Shown: positions 31,290-41,831, counted from the stretch's first letter. The stretch: DNA of 64,000 nt from Siderastrea siderea (GCA_964030785.1 OZ034969.1:29313401-29377400), one strand, 5' to 3'. Made by a program: numbers and translations. Notes: generated by a model not told the origin, from the letters alone.

Positions 31290-32740
31290 GGAACATCAAA
31301 GAATGTTTTTGTTTACCGCGTGACTCTTGAAAATAGTGAGGGAGAAATTCCCTTGAAAAAAATTTCTGTTGTAAGCTGGGGTCTGAAAAACAAAGTCATG
31401 TAGCGTTATGTGCATGTACGTATCGTTGAAAGGGCGAACTGATACTGCTGCATGTTGGAAAAATTCCATTTACACTCAGGAAGTAAAGAATGGGTCTATA
31501 ATATCGAGGGGATCGCTTCCAAGAGGGGGGGGGGGGGGGGGGAGGCTCGTAAGTTGTAATGACTCCTTTATACGCTGTAGGATTTACACCCTATGTCGTA
31601 AAACAAATCGTACGTGTAATTTCAGGCCCTACTCACCCCCAAATGTAATCTCTAATCCGATGGAATTGGCCCGACTGTTGCATCGGCTCAGAGTTTTAAA
31701 AGGGCGACTTTTGTTTAGCCTGGAGAAACCCGATTTTAGAAGCCTGAATCGGGCCAACAAATTGGAGAGTGTGAAGCCTGTGCCAATGAGCCAGCAAATC
31801 GAGCCGGTAAATCGCGTGGTGTAAATCTACCTTATCGCCACGATTCTACGGTATAAGGACTGCTACTGAACCGCACTCCAGGGCCACTAAACCAAGACAA
31901 AGCCGTATATGGGCAAGCATTTTTAGTGCAACCCAGGATGCGTAACCAGACGTAGTACGACTTTTCTTAGTAACTTTATTGACTTTACCCTCAACATGAA
32001 GATTTCAGTACTTATACAACAAACAAACACAACGAAATACTAAAACAAAACCTAAATAGTTAAATAGAAATGAGAAATTATACGGTAAGTAACTGTATCA
32101 GTAGCCCAGTGAAATTGTTCGCCGTGGCAGAGATCGAGAGAACTGTTCTGAAAAACCATATTTCAAGCTTCTGCACAGACCAGTAGTAATCAAAACAATT
32201 GTTTTTTTACGGTGAAGAACAACATTATATATGTGTCTATGCGTGCACTGTCTAGAAAATGACTCAGCAAGGCAAAACCTTCAAATTTAATACGATTGTT
32301 TGACTGATGGTACGTGAAAGATCGCGTATGACCTCTTTCTCTCATCAACTCCGTCATCACTTTGAAATGAAGGCGTATTATGAAACGATGCCTCTTCCAA
32401 GGTAAATACAAAATGAATTTATTTGACTCCCGCAAAAGCTCTGTTAAGCACCCGGACCCTACCTCTCCAGTAAGTCCCCCTCCCCCTTGAACTCGCAAGT
32501 GTCCGTAAGGAATCATGAGATTCTGCTTGAAATATCCTAACAAGCAAGCAAACAAGCAAGGAAAAGAACGAAAGACCGAACGAGGGAACGAAGAAAGGAA
32601 CCAACGAGCGAATAAAACAAACAAACTAACTAAAAGAACATTAGAGACATTCTTGTTAGAACCCAGTTAAAGAAATCCCTGATTTAAGTTACTCCCAGTT
32701 CCTTTCGGTGCAATAGCAGGAATTGTACCCGTTGTCCCTA
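31290..32740. other. intergenic, no gene seen
   Basis: An 18-base G run at 31516-31533 and ordinary low-complexity sequence. Frames of 138-144 codons here have no recognisable motif and cross the G run or simple sequence. Confidence 0.4.
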
Positions 32741-32748
32741 CACTGAAC

Positions 32749-33139
32749 ATGGCTGCAATCAGTATCACTTTTCATTCCACAGGTGAAACGTACCATATCA
32801 AATCTCATATAACTTGTACTACTTTCAATGTTATCTACACGATTCGATGCCGCCTATGTAATTTACAATACATTGGGGAAACTAAACGTCCCCTCAAAAA
32901 CCGTTTCAATAACCATAGACGACCAGTTCTCAACCGGCTACCTCTAATAAAATCCATACAGCGGTTTCAGAACACTTTCTCAGCAATAACCACTCCGAAA
33001 CCCATATGCCACTCATTCCTATTGAAAAACTTAAAAATGAATGCGATTCTTTCAGGAAGGCACGTGACGCTGCGGCTCACATTATTCACAAGGCTAAGAC
33101 TCTCGAGCCTCTAGGCATTAATAAACGTGATGAACTGTA
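32749..33139 (+). mobile_element. Penelope-like element fragment: GIY-YIG endonuclease
   Basis: The translation has FNVIYTIRCRLC, then LQYIGETKRPLKNRFNNHRR, the GIY-YIG nuclease signature with its upstream Cys pair. After a frameshift near 32960 it continues EHFLSNNHSETHM, RKARDAAAHIIHKAKTLEP and the terminal NKRDEL, typical of the C-terminus of Penelope-like ORFs. The stop is at 33137-33139. The reverse transcriptase part is missing. It is followed by an unrelated inserted MITE and a hammerhead-like motif that probably belonged to the same element. Confidence 0.75.
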
Positions 33140-33242
33140 ATTTGTAACTATATACAGACAAAATTTTGTTTTGTTTATTTTCTATCATTTCTAAGCCACA
33201 CCATACCACGTCATATATCAGTGACTTTCGCTCATTGTTTTA

Positions 33243-34119
33243 TGTACCGGTCAAATTGAAGCTTCAACATCCCCCCCCCCGGGCATACCCCGGGAATTTG
33301 ACTCTTTGCTGTGCCCGGGGGGTAGGGAATTTGACAGTTAAAGTCTTCGCGGGGGTGGGGAATTTGAAAACCGCATGGGAAGGGTGGGGAATTTGAACAA
33401 ATTGCCTCGGTGTCATGTTACCCGTCTCAGGGCTTGTACGTGACGAAAACATGGCGGAGTTTACAGAGCGTCTTACATTGGAGGATTTTAGAGGACAAAA
33501 TTGCACCTTTGTTTGCGACTGGCTGCAAAAGAGCGGGCTGCAAAAGCTTTGCTCCGCATTTATTACGAAGTGTTAATCGATCTTGAGGTCAGAAAAGAAT
33601 AAGTACAAAATGGAATAACGGCCTCAGTGCTGACCTAACTTATATTGATCTATATCGATCTATTGAAATAGACCAAAAGTTTGTGTTTGTTGTTTAATTA
33701 TATTGAAGTTATGACGTTTGCCATCATGTATATACCATCTAGGTTTTTGTGATCAACGTTTGTCAACCGTTTAAGAGTTTGAGGTTGGTTCTCTTTATAG
33801 TGCTTTAATATATGGAATAAAAACTATCTTATGAACGCAGAACTGTCTGCCGAACAAGAAACCAGTCGTATTATTCAGTTTTTTTCGGGCTTGAGTTTAA
33901 GTGCATTTGAAAGCTACAACAGTTGAAAAATATGGTCTTGCATCAAAGATCTCCGGGAGGTGGGGGCATTTGATCACCTAAAATGGACCTATAGTGGTGG
34001 TTTTGAACGCCTTTTTGGCCCGGGGGAGGGGAATTTGACCAACACAAATTCCAAAAGTTCAAATACCCTGGGGGTTGCCCGGGGGGAGGGATGTTGAACC
34101 TTCAATTTGACCGGTACAT
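33243..34119. mobile_element. CCCGGGG-rich MITE with TGTACCGG ends
   Basis: Left end TGTACCGGTCAAATTGAAGC and right end inverted (CCTTCAATTTGACCGGTACA). The flanking trinucleotide TTA is on both sides. Subterminal direct repeats of GGGTGGGGAATTTGA and CCCGGGG lie at both ends. It is 877 bp, inserted between the Penelope endonuclease stop and its hammerhead-like motif. The same architecture occurs at 61241-63985. Confidence 0.7.
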
Positions 34120-34154
34120 TACTACATATATATTTCTGTAAATTCATGATTTGC

Positions 34155-34208
34155 CTTGATAAACCTGATGAAGACTGGTATTGGCTAGTCGAAATATTGT
34201 AACTCAAG
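34155..34208 (+). ncRNA. hammerhead ribozyme-like motif 1
   Basis: CTGATGA at 34165-34171, one extra base, stem II GACTGG/CTAGTC (34173-34178 with 34185-34190), GAA at 34191-34193, very short palindromic stem III ATAT, then a stem I with an outer helix CTTGA/TCAAG. It matches the CUGANGA...GAAA core of Penelope-associated hammerheads, but stem I is imperfect. It lies downstream of a Penelope GIY-YIG frame. Confidence 0.5.
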
Positions 34209-34362
34209 TCTTTCCACGTTGTTTGATCGGTCCCTGCAGTAGTCATTTTGACAATCATTTATAAAAGAAATATGTTATTACCCAGTTAATTAGGTGGTCA
34301 AAAAACTTAAACGTGATTTTGTTTGGACGCAAATCAAGTTTCAGTCCTCTTGTAGGTGAAAA

Positions 34363-35313
34363 ATGGTCTTAAATTTTGCACAAGTCGTGATACTGATACT
34401 CACAGATATTAGGAGTTGGATGACTGCAGATAAGCTAAAACTGAACGATGATAAGACGGAATTTATGATTATAGGCACGCGCGCTCAGCTGGATAAGGTT
34501 AATATATCTGAAATTGTAGTCGGCCATACAAAAGTACCGGCTGTAACGACTGTTAGGAACCTCGGGGCGTGGTTGGATGCGAATCTTACCATGTCTGCAC
34601 ATATAAATAAAACGTGCCAATCTGTTATTTATCATCTGCATAATATTGGACGTATTAGAAAGTATTTGAGTTACGATGACAGGAAATCCATAGTTCAAGC
34701 AGTTATAATGTCACGGATAGATTACTGCAATAGCCTCTTGGTTGGTGTTCCAGCTGTCCAGCTAAGTAAGCTACAACGTTTACAAAATGCAGCAGATCGC
34801 CTTGTTAGCAATGTTGCAAAGTATGATCACATTACTCCTACACTTGTTAAGCTACACTGGCTCCCAGTACGGTTTAGGGTCATTTTTAAGATAGCAATGC
34901 TTGCTCATAAATGTATCTATGGCAATGCACCTGAGTACCTTAGGGGACTAGTCAAAGTTAAGAGGACATCCAGATATAATCTTAGATCGGACGGGGGTAT
35001 GTTACTAGAGGACTACAGTGCACGGTCAAAGAAGACACTAGGAGACAGGGCTTTTAAAACAGCAGCAACCAAAATCTGGAACATTTTACCGGAGGATATC
35101 GGAATGTAGGACAATTATAATATTTTTAAGGGACAGTTAAAGACTCACTATTTTAGACTTGCATATAACTTTTAACTCTATTTAGGTGTACATAAATTTT
35201 ACTCTCTTTTTAATTAATTTTAATGACAGAAACATATAGTTTCCTTTTCGTTATATTTGCAATGCGCATTTGATCATGTATGTATGTTAATTTGCGCAAT
35301 ATTAAGTAATAAA

Positions 35314-35345
<32 letters not shown>
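34363..35345 (+). mobile_element. LINE reverse transcriptase 3' fragment with (ATT)n tail
   Basis: A 248-codon frame matches the C-terminal half of jockey/CR1/L2-type reverse transcriptases: MTADKLKLNDDKTEFMIIGT, LGAWLDANLTMSAHI, IDYCNSLLVGVP, LQNAADRLVSN, LHWLPVRFRV. A TAG at 35107 interrupts the frame, after which NYNIFKGQLKTHYFRLAYNF continues in frame to a TAA. The 3' end is an (ATT)n microsatellite (about 35318-35345), the usual tail of this group. It is 5'-truncated; the catalytic FADD motif is not present. Confidence 0.8.
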
Positions 35346-35346
<1 letters not shown>

Positions 35347-35630
35347 GATACCCAAACTATCGCTATATCTGAGCCAGAGAGCGAAGCAAAAATTACAGAA
35401 AATGTATGGGAGAAATCAAATTTTTCAAAAAACTTATCATGGACTTCTATGCACTCCACATTTAGTGCAGTGTTTCTTTGAATTCATAAGTTACACTTTT
35501 CAAAGAGAAAGTGTCAAATATATTAATTCAGGAAGAATTAGATGGCTTTAAAATCCGTTACAAACCTTTCAATTTCCCGCCATCTTGCCCTGATTACCCA
35601 TGATGCAACTAAGAGCGTGAACTCGTCTGT

Positions 35631-35723
35631 TAGCCTGCGTCAGCACCATGCAAAAATTGCCAAAAAGCGAAAAACGCTTCAAACGTGCGGAAAAGCCTAC
35701 GGAAACGCTTGCTTCGCAGGCTA
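35631..35723. mobile_element. 93 bp MITE (AGCCTGC family)
   Basis: TAGCCTGCGT at the left, CGCAGGCTA at the right, with facing GAAAAACGCTT and GGAAACGCTTGC segments inside. Same family as 23738-23811. Confidence 0.45.
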
Positions 35724-36590
35724 ATCTTGAATAAAACATTCATTAGTTTAGAGATTTAATAAGAATCCAGCATCAAGGTGAAAATTATTCCTTTCGCATT
35801 TGTTGGATATTAGTCTCCTACGCAGCCGTTTTTTGCTTCGCCGGCTATGGTTCCCCTGGGATGGTTCCCTCGTCATGATTATCTCATAATCACAAAGCGG
35901 TGAACGAAATCATGATCAGCAGATCTTCTGCATGTTTAGAATTCTGTAAATCTTAGGAAGTTATCAGTTCTTTAATAGAAAAGAAAAAAAAACTCATTTC
36001 ATTCCAAATTTTCATGATCATCCTGCGACCAAGGTCAAATCATGGCTGAAAGTTTAATTAACCCTTTAATGCCCAATATTAACATCCATATTCTCCTCAC
36101 TATTCTCCTTATATTTCTTATGTTACTAGTTGGGAGAATTTGATTAAAAATCAACACATTTGATCCTTGGTGATCGAATCAGCCGGCGAATCAGGATTGC
36201 TCATGTATGGTCACGAGAGGGAAACTTCCTGGGAAATATGAAACTCATGAAGAATCGAAATAGCTGCAAATTTTCTGCTCCTTTTTATGATTCACGTGCC
36301 AAGTACGTGAAGAAGGAAGTCTCAGGAGGGAGGGGGGGAGTAATCAATAAAGTTTTGTACGGGGAGGCTCCGCCCCACGGTTCAAGCCGTGTCCTTTTTT
36401 TAAAATATGCTATTACATTTCGATCAGAACGGTACGCTTTCATATACCTAAAATAAAAATTGAACTTTTTTACACTTCAAAAATAAGCTAAAGTAGTGGA
36501 TCATTGCAGGCTTCGTTTAAGTAAATTGAGCCAATCTTTCGTAATCTTCCGTCCTGCTTTCTGCCAAAATTTTGCTTTCTTTTTTAGTAT
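35724..36590. other. intergenic with dispersed repeats
   Basis: Contains a partial copy of the TTAACCC MITE at about 36057-36180 and a copy of the AGGCTCCGCC G-run repeat at 36320-36410. No gene seen. Confidence 0.45.
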
Positions 36591-36730
36591 TCAGGTCAGT
36601 TAGCTGCTATCCCTTTTAGTAAAGGTGACACATATTTTTTCCCTACTATTTCGTAGCACCTCCCCCACGGAAAGAAGGAACGCAGGAAGTACAACCCGCT
36701 CTGGGCGGGGTGTACTCATTAAAGTTTCAT

Positions 36731-37103
36731 CAGCCTGTATATTCTCCTTACTGTTCTTCGTATATTTCTTATGGTACTGGTTAAGAGAATTTGCTTACAC
36801 ATCACATTCTCAGTCTTTGGTGATCATTTCGTTTATTCTCGTGACCTGTATGTTTGATCAGGCAGAGATATTGTAAAGAGAAATTAGATGTTTGTCACTT
36901 GAGCAGCTTAAAGGGTTCATTGCTCTTTGGAATGCTCACTCACTCCTCGTGATTTTATGAGACAGCGTTGGAAAGTCTTGTGATTTTTTTTATAGATAAA
37001 ATAAGTTTGTCGTGCTACGTTTAGCTTTCATTTCAGAGTTTGTGCTTCAGTGGTGTAGAGCTTTTTTTCAGTGAAGCTTGTTGTTGAAACTCAACGGAGC
37101 AGA
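36731..37103 (+). promoter_or_regulatory. duplicated promoter region of locus C'
   Basis: About 370 bp before the C' start is closely similar to the sequence before gene C (46620-47030): shared GACCTGTATGTTTSATCAGG, GGAATGCTCACTCACTCCTC, GACAGCGTTGGAAAGTCTTG and GTTTGTGCTTCAGTGGYGTA. Part of it is a TTAACCC-family MITE. An A/T-rich TATAGATAAAAT about 105 bases before the ATG could be a TATA element; this is a guess. Confidence 0.4.
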
Positions 37104-37274
37104 ATGAAGGGATTTGTTGTCCTTTTATGCTGTTTGGGAGGTGACAGCGGTTTTGTCCTCAGCGTTGATGAAGAAGAGGTTGAATGGCAAGCTTGGAAGG
37201 CCTATCACGGCAAAACGTACGTTACTGACAGCGAGGAAACCGCAAGGAAAACCATCTGGAGAGATAATCTTGAG
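37104..37274 (+). pseudogene. locus C' exon 1, orphaned cathepsin L propeptide exon
   Basis: 171 nt, the same length as exon 1 of A, B and C, ending at a good donor (GAG then GTAAGG). It encodes [16 protein letters not shown], then [15 protein letters not shown] and [12 protein letters not shown], nearly identical to gene C exon 1. No exon 2, 3 or 4 is found before the damaged last exon at 41049. The exon itself has no disabling change, so it might still be transcribed as a truncated message. Confidence 0.8.
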
Positions 37275-37534
37275 GTAAGGGACGCGATGTAAAACTTCTT
37301 TTCTGTGGTAATATTGTAAAAGTTGTACTATGATGTTATTCACTGATGAAAAAGAAAGATACCAATGTAGGATAGCCTATATAGTATTATAATTAGCATT
37401 ATAATTAAAGAGAATGGAAAACCCAACCGTTGAATTTAATAGCAATAACTTGAACTCTGTCAATGTAAACAGTTTGATTATTTAGCAAAGTAAGCTTATA
37501 AGAGCCATAGTAACCTCAATCAGACAGGAACTCC

Positions 37535-38010
37535 TTACTGAATCACATTTTCAGCTTCTCCAGCAAAGCTTCTGGAGTTCAAAAGATATCTTGAGCAATT
37601 TTCTTCTGTTGCAGATGTTAACAATGAAAGAGTTTCATAATCAATTCCTTCAACTTGCTGAACGCCATATATCAATGGATCATACTTGTCAGTGTCAATT
37701 GGTGAGCCCCCCAAAGATAAAAATATGAAACAGGCTCTCTTCTTTCTAACCTCTGCAAAATGAATCTTGCGCCTATGGCTTTGGCACTGATTTCTTTTCT
37801 CTTCCTATGTTCTGAAGATTTTGCTGTGGACGATATTGGGAAAGTGGCAGAAAATTTTGTCATCACTTTCTTTATATCTTTATAATTGCCAATGTTCTTC
37901 TCAATTCCTGTAGTTATAAAGTGAAGAGTGTCTGTATTAAATTTGTGAAGAGTCATTTGAAGTACTTTTTGTGCCTGAGGAAGACATCCAACACGTAAAT
38001 AAGGTATGAG
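37535..38010 (-). pseudogene. unrecognised coding fragment, frameshifted
   Basis: The minus strand reads like conserved protein: IPYLRVGCLPQAQKVLQM, NYKDIKKVMTKFSATFP, EISAKAIGARFILQRLE, then after a frame change near 37690 DTDKYDPLIYGVQQVEGIDY, ATEENCSRYLLNSRSFAGEA and a stop. Nothing in it identifies a family. It occupies the gap where C' exons 2-4 should be and has no introns, consistent with a retrocopy or transposon-carried gene fragment. Confidence 0.35.
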
Positions 38011-38615
38011 GTAACCAACGGGGGGAGGAAGCAGGGCGGGGTTGACCTTAATATTATCAGTAGGTGAGGGGAGGTTAAAGTTAATTTGGCTTAGTGATGG
38101 GGGGGGGGGGGGGTACGACTTAATTTTGAGCCATATTTTACCCCTTTCCCAACCCCCGCTCCAGGTAATTATTGCACAGTCCCTAAGGATGGTTCAGAAT
38201 GGTTCAAACTGAATTTCAAGTGTTGTTCTTGAACTCGACTGACACGTTTCTTTTGCTGACATCGGGTTCTTGTAGTCTTTGTCTGCACATCTTCCAAGTT
38301 GGTACATCTTCCAAGTCGTCGGAAATATCAGCCGCGCTTTCAAAAGCTAGCAAATCTTGGATTGCAATTACTGCCGCAATTTTATCGATTTCAGCTGAGT
38401 ACTCAAACCTTTTATACGCACAAACTGCGAAAAACCACGTAAAACTCTCAATTCAAAAACATTGTAAAGCAAAGCCACTTGTGAAATAGTGCAATTATCG
38501 TAAACCAAATAGCAACGTGGTTCCAAGGGGTGAACTTTACAATTGAAATGCCAAAATACAATCTGCACGAAAAACAAAATTCTTCGTGGGTGTGGCCGTG
38601 TTCTAAGACGGTGCT

Positions 38616-38790
38616 ATACATGCAACTAATTATAATAGCAAGACTAAGCAACGTGTAAGTCACTTAGCATTCCATTTATGTCAGAGTCATCCCATAGAAC
38701 ACTCACGTTCATTGTCTAACTCTGACATAAATGGAATGCTAAGTGACTTACACGTTGCTTAGTCTTGCTATTATAATTAGTTGCATGTAT
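38616..38790. repeat. perfect 72 bp palindrome
   Basis: Arms 38616-38687 and 38719-38790 are exact reverse complements over 72 bases with a 31-base spacer. Neither end shows a target duplication. It could extrude a cruciform or form an RNA hairpin. Confidence 0.85.
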
Positions 38791-38854
38791 TGCACTGTGC
38801 TTCTGATCATTTTATTGTAAAAAGCGAATTAGAAGTGTATAATGATGATGATGG

Positions 38855-38856
38855 TG

Positions 38857-38928
<72 letters not shown>
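38855..38928. repeat. (AAT)n(ATT)n palindromic microsatellite
   Basis: An AAT run directly followed by an ATT run with AAC at the junction, giving a second self-complementary structure 65 bases from the 72 bp palindrome. Confidence 0.9.
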
Positions 38929-38929
<1 letters not shown>

Positions 38930-39144
38930 AATTAGACAGCAAGTCATAGATGGACATGATAAATTTGTTTGTCATGTCAATCTGTCACTAATTTTTATTT
39001 GTTTATTCTATTTTTGTTACGTTGTTACTGGTGTATTGTTTTACGCGGCATTTCTGTCATTGTCACGTTGTAATTAGTTATATTTTCTACAAAATTGTAC
39101 TTTGTTTGTAAATTTATTTCACACCCATAAGTGGGTTCACTGTA

Positions 39145-39192
39145 TTTGCAACTGATGATGGATGACGTTTCATCCGAAACATGTATTGCAAA
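39145..39192 (+). ncRNA. hammerhead ribozyme-like motif 2
   Basis: Stem I TTTGCAA (39145-39151) pairs perfectly over 7 bp with TTGCAAA (39186-39192). CTGATGA is at 39152-39158, then one extra base, stem II GGATG/CATCC (39160-39164 with 39171-39175) and GAA (39176-39178). The palindromic stem III ACATGT (39179-39184) and the cleavage-site base A39185 complete the core. The short self-complementary stem III is the form described for Penelope-linked hammerheads that work as dimers. The unpaired base before stem II departs from the consensus. Confidence 0.6.
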
Positions 39193-39211
39193 CCTAAAAA
39201 TGTCTGCACTT

Positions 39212-39800
39212 TTTTAACCCTTTCTAGACCGGGCTTTGTTTGGTCTTCCAGGACTCGGGGGCGGATTCCCCCCCACCGCTTAACTCCGAGAATATTAAAG
39301 CTATGACAATGAAACTTAAAGGACAGATAGTACGTCCAAACACGTTTCCTTCGAGGTTCAAAACATCATTTGATAACGTAATATGACGTCACAATAACGT
39401 CCTCTTCTCAAACAGCGGCCAGCTTGACTCCGCCATCTTGGATTTCTTGATTTTTCCAGAACCTTCAAAATCGCCCAATTTGATAAAGAAGATGACCAAA
39501 ATTAATAACCTAACAAGATAATGATTCAAAAATGTAAAATTTACTTGAAAAAAAGTTATGATTTTTATCAAAAAGAGGGAAATTCGAAATTCGGAAAACC
39601 GCTTGTCAAAAAGTGGTTGCCATGGTAACGTCAAAGTTAATAGACAAGGACTTGCTCCTGGACTTGCCATACCAAATTGTTCCCTGATAAATTTTAGTCA
39701 CCAAGTCATCAAGTTTAATGCCTTTACCTTGCTTCTTTAAAAAAGTTATAAACGTCCCAAGTCCGTGCGGGCAGAATCCGCTCCCCCGGTCTGAATAAAG
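39212..39800. mobile_element. MITE-like inverted repeat
   Basis: CCCTTTCTAGACCGGG and CGGATTCCCCC at the left face GAATCCGCTCCCCCGGTCTG at the right. Ends are imperfect and boundaries approximate. Confidence 0.35.
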
Positions 39801-40348
39801 TTAAGAATTATTTCCTGCCTGCTGGTGTCTCGAAAAGTTGTGAAACAAGTTATGTAGACGGAAGTCTATGAATACCGTTGGAACAAAACCTATCAAGCGT
39901 CCAACTTTACATTTACATTCCATGACCTTGCAATATCATACGACATCAGTGCAAGCTTCCAGAGCTACGAACAAATAAATAAATGGGAATTGAAATTGAA
40001 AATTAAATTCAGATGCCGATTCACTTTGCAAAGCTAAGGTGTCAAAAGTAATACAATAAAATTTCCCTCATTTTACTTCTTAGCTTATGTTCGAGAGCGT
40101 TCTTGAATTGGCGTTAAAAAAGAGACGTTCACTGAGTGAGTCAAGATCAGAATTACACTTATCAAGTTGGTGAACGAAGCCCTGATCTGATCCACTTAAT
40201 TTATGTAGCTTTAGAGAACTCGGAATTGGCAGCAGTAGCAGGGCATCTTTAGCTCAGCCACGAAGATTACCAGCCTCCACCCGTCCCAACAACAATAAAA
40301 ATAATTTCTATCTACACTTATAAAAATTTGTCATCGTTTTATGGACAG

Positions 40349-41048
40349 TTATATAGATTACTTCATAGAAAGTGCGACGTACGGATTTTTATTCACGAGT
40401 TGCAAAACTTTGGAAAACGAACGAGTGAGTTTTCCAAAGTTTTGCAACGAGTGAATAAAAATCCGTACAAAGCACTTTCTATGCTGTAATTTATTTATTA
40501 TATATATAACGAGAATTAAACATAGTCTTCAAACCTCAATGTTGTTGGTTCGTATTCTCCTCCGTCCTTTTTTTTTAACTTCCACGATAAATGCACACAG
40601 TACTTCATCGAGCTCCTTCGCTTCCAAGTTTTCAATCTCTTTATCGACTTCTTTCGCTCTTAAAAATTATTTGAGCAAGGAGACGTCCCTGTTTGTTTTA
40701 CTCAACGTATTTTGGTTTGACAGCTCCTCAATAAATTCATCTAATGGCAATTCCAGAGGAACAAAACGTGAAGCCGAAGCTATCTTTTCGAAACACAAAC
40801 TTCGAGCTGGCGCTGTTTTTGAAACCGCGCGCCGTGGAAGCCATTTGAGTGCTTTTCTCTGGTTGGCTAGGTGATTCCACTCTAGATGCTGATTGGTTAT
40901 ATTTTTCACACGTGAGGAAAGCTGTACGCGAAGCTGATTGGACTTATCGCTTTCTTCACATGTGAAATATAGCAAATATAGAATTCTATTTCCATCGTTT
41001 GCGGTATACTTCTACGGTATAAAATTCTCGCTATATATATAATAAATT
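40349..41048. mobile_element. 700 bp insertion at the C' last-exon border
   Basis: Sequence up to 40348 (ending TTTGTCATCGTTTTATGGAC then AG) matches the gene C intron 4 end, and sequence from 41049 (GTTTT) matches gene C exon 5, so 40349-41048 is inserted exactly between splice acceptor and exon. Inside are a hairpin (40379-40418 and 40429-40468, about 38 of 40 bp paired) and facing AATTTATTATATATATA-type arms at about 40487-40520 and 41015-41048. Confidence 0.65.
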
Positions 41049-41233
41049 GTTTTACCACCTGTCTCAACCACGCCATTCTCGTGGTTGGCTATGGAACTTA
41101 CCAAGGTCAAGACTACGAGCTGATCAAGAACTCCTTCGGGACCCGCTGGGGAATGGGAGGCTACTTCATGCTGGCAAGAAACGACAACAATGAGTGTGGA
41201 ATTGCCACATGGGCTAGCTATCCGCTAGTTTAA
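41049..41233 (+). pseudogene. locus C' last exon, damaged cathepsin L C-terminus
   Basis: Encodes [42 protein letters not shown] and ASYPLV with a stop at 41231-41233. Catalytic His and Asn positions remain, but KNSWG is KNSFG and DYW is DYE. The exon is 185 nt against 187 in gene C, shifting the frame near its start, and its acceptor is displaced by the 700 bp insertion. Partner exons 2-4 are missing, so this locus cannot make a protease. Confidence 0.75.
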
Positions 41234-41332
41234 TTCAAAATTAATTGCTCCATTATTGCCAAAGATTGAGGAGACTCAACCACTTCAAAGTTTAATACAT
41301 CAGTAATGACTGGTAGACTTTTTTTTATTGCT

Positions 41333-41610
41333 AATCAACAGAGTCTCCTTTATCTTGCAATGGGTGTCCGACTGTCCTCTTGCCACAATTTCGAAATGGT
41401 CCCATTTCATGTTGACAGGTGACGTGACATGATCGGCAATAGCAGATGAGTGATTGCTACTCGTAATAGATTTGAAGTGCTCCGTTTTCCTGTCATGCAA
41501 TCTGCAATCTGCAATCACGTCAACTGGTCGCAACATGAAATGGGACCATTTCGAAATTTTGGCAAGAGGACGGTCGGACACCCATTGCAAGATAAAGGAG
41601 ACTGTTGATT
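41333..41610. repeat. fold-back with 80 bp near-perfect arms
   Basis: 41333-41414 and 41531-41610 are reverse complements with only a few differences (for example TTGCAATGGGTGTCCGAC in both). It lies about 100 bases after the C' stop codon, within what aligns to the 3' region of gene C. Confidence 0.75.
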
Positions 41611-41776
41611 ACTGGGATTTACAACCTTCCCTAATTGAAAATGTCAGCAGTGAAAAACTTTACCTCTTTTAGTTTGCATGTTTTTCCTTTCATATGTAAA
41701 TTTTTCTACTATTTGTTATCTTTTGTTTCAATAATTAGTTACTTATTATACACTCAAATTTATGTTGTTATTCAAC

Positions 41777-41831
41777 GGTTTGCTACTTCTGAAGATGTAT
41801 GTTGGAACATACGAAACGTCAAGATAAAGCC
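41777..41831 (+). ncRNA. hammerhead ribozyme-like motif 3
   Basis: CTGAAGA at 41789-41795 (fits CUGANGA), one extra base, a perfect 7 bp stem II GTATGTT/AACATAC with a 2-base loop, GAA at 41813-41815, palindromic stem III ACGT and cleavage base C41820. Stem I starts ACTT/AAG and has an internal loop. Same deviation before stem II as motifs 1 and 2. Confidence 0.5.

Noticed and set aside
31408..31824. 138-codon plus-strand frame
   Set aside because: Crosses an 18-base G run, has no motif, and its composition is arbitrary.
32190..32624. 144-codon minus-strand frame
   Set aside because: No recognisable motif; built from low-complexity AAGCAAACAAGC-type sequence.
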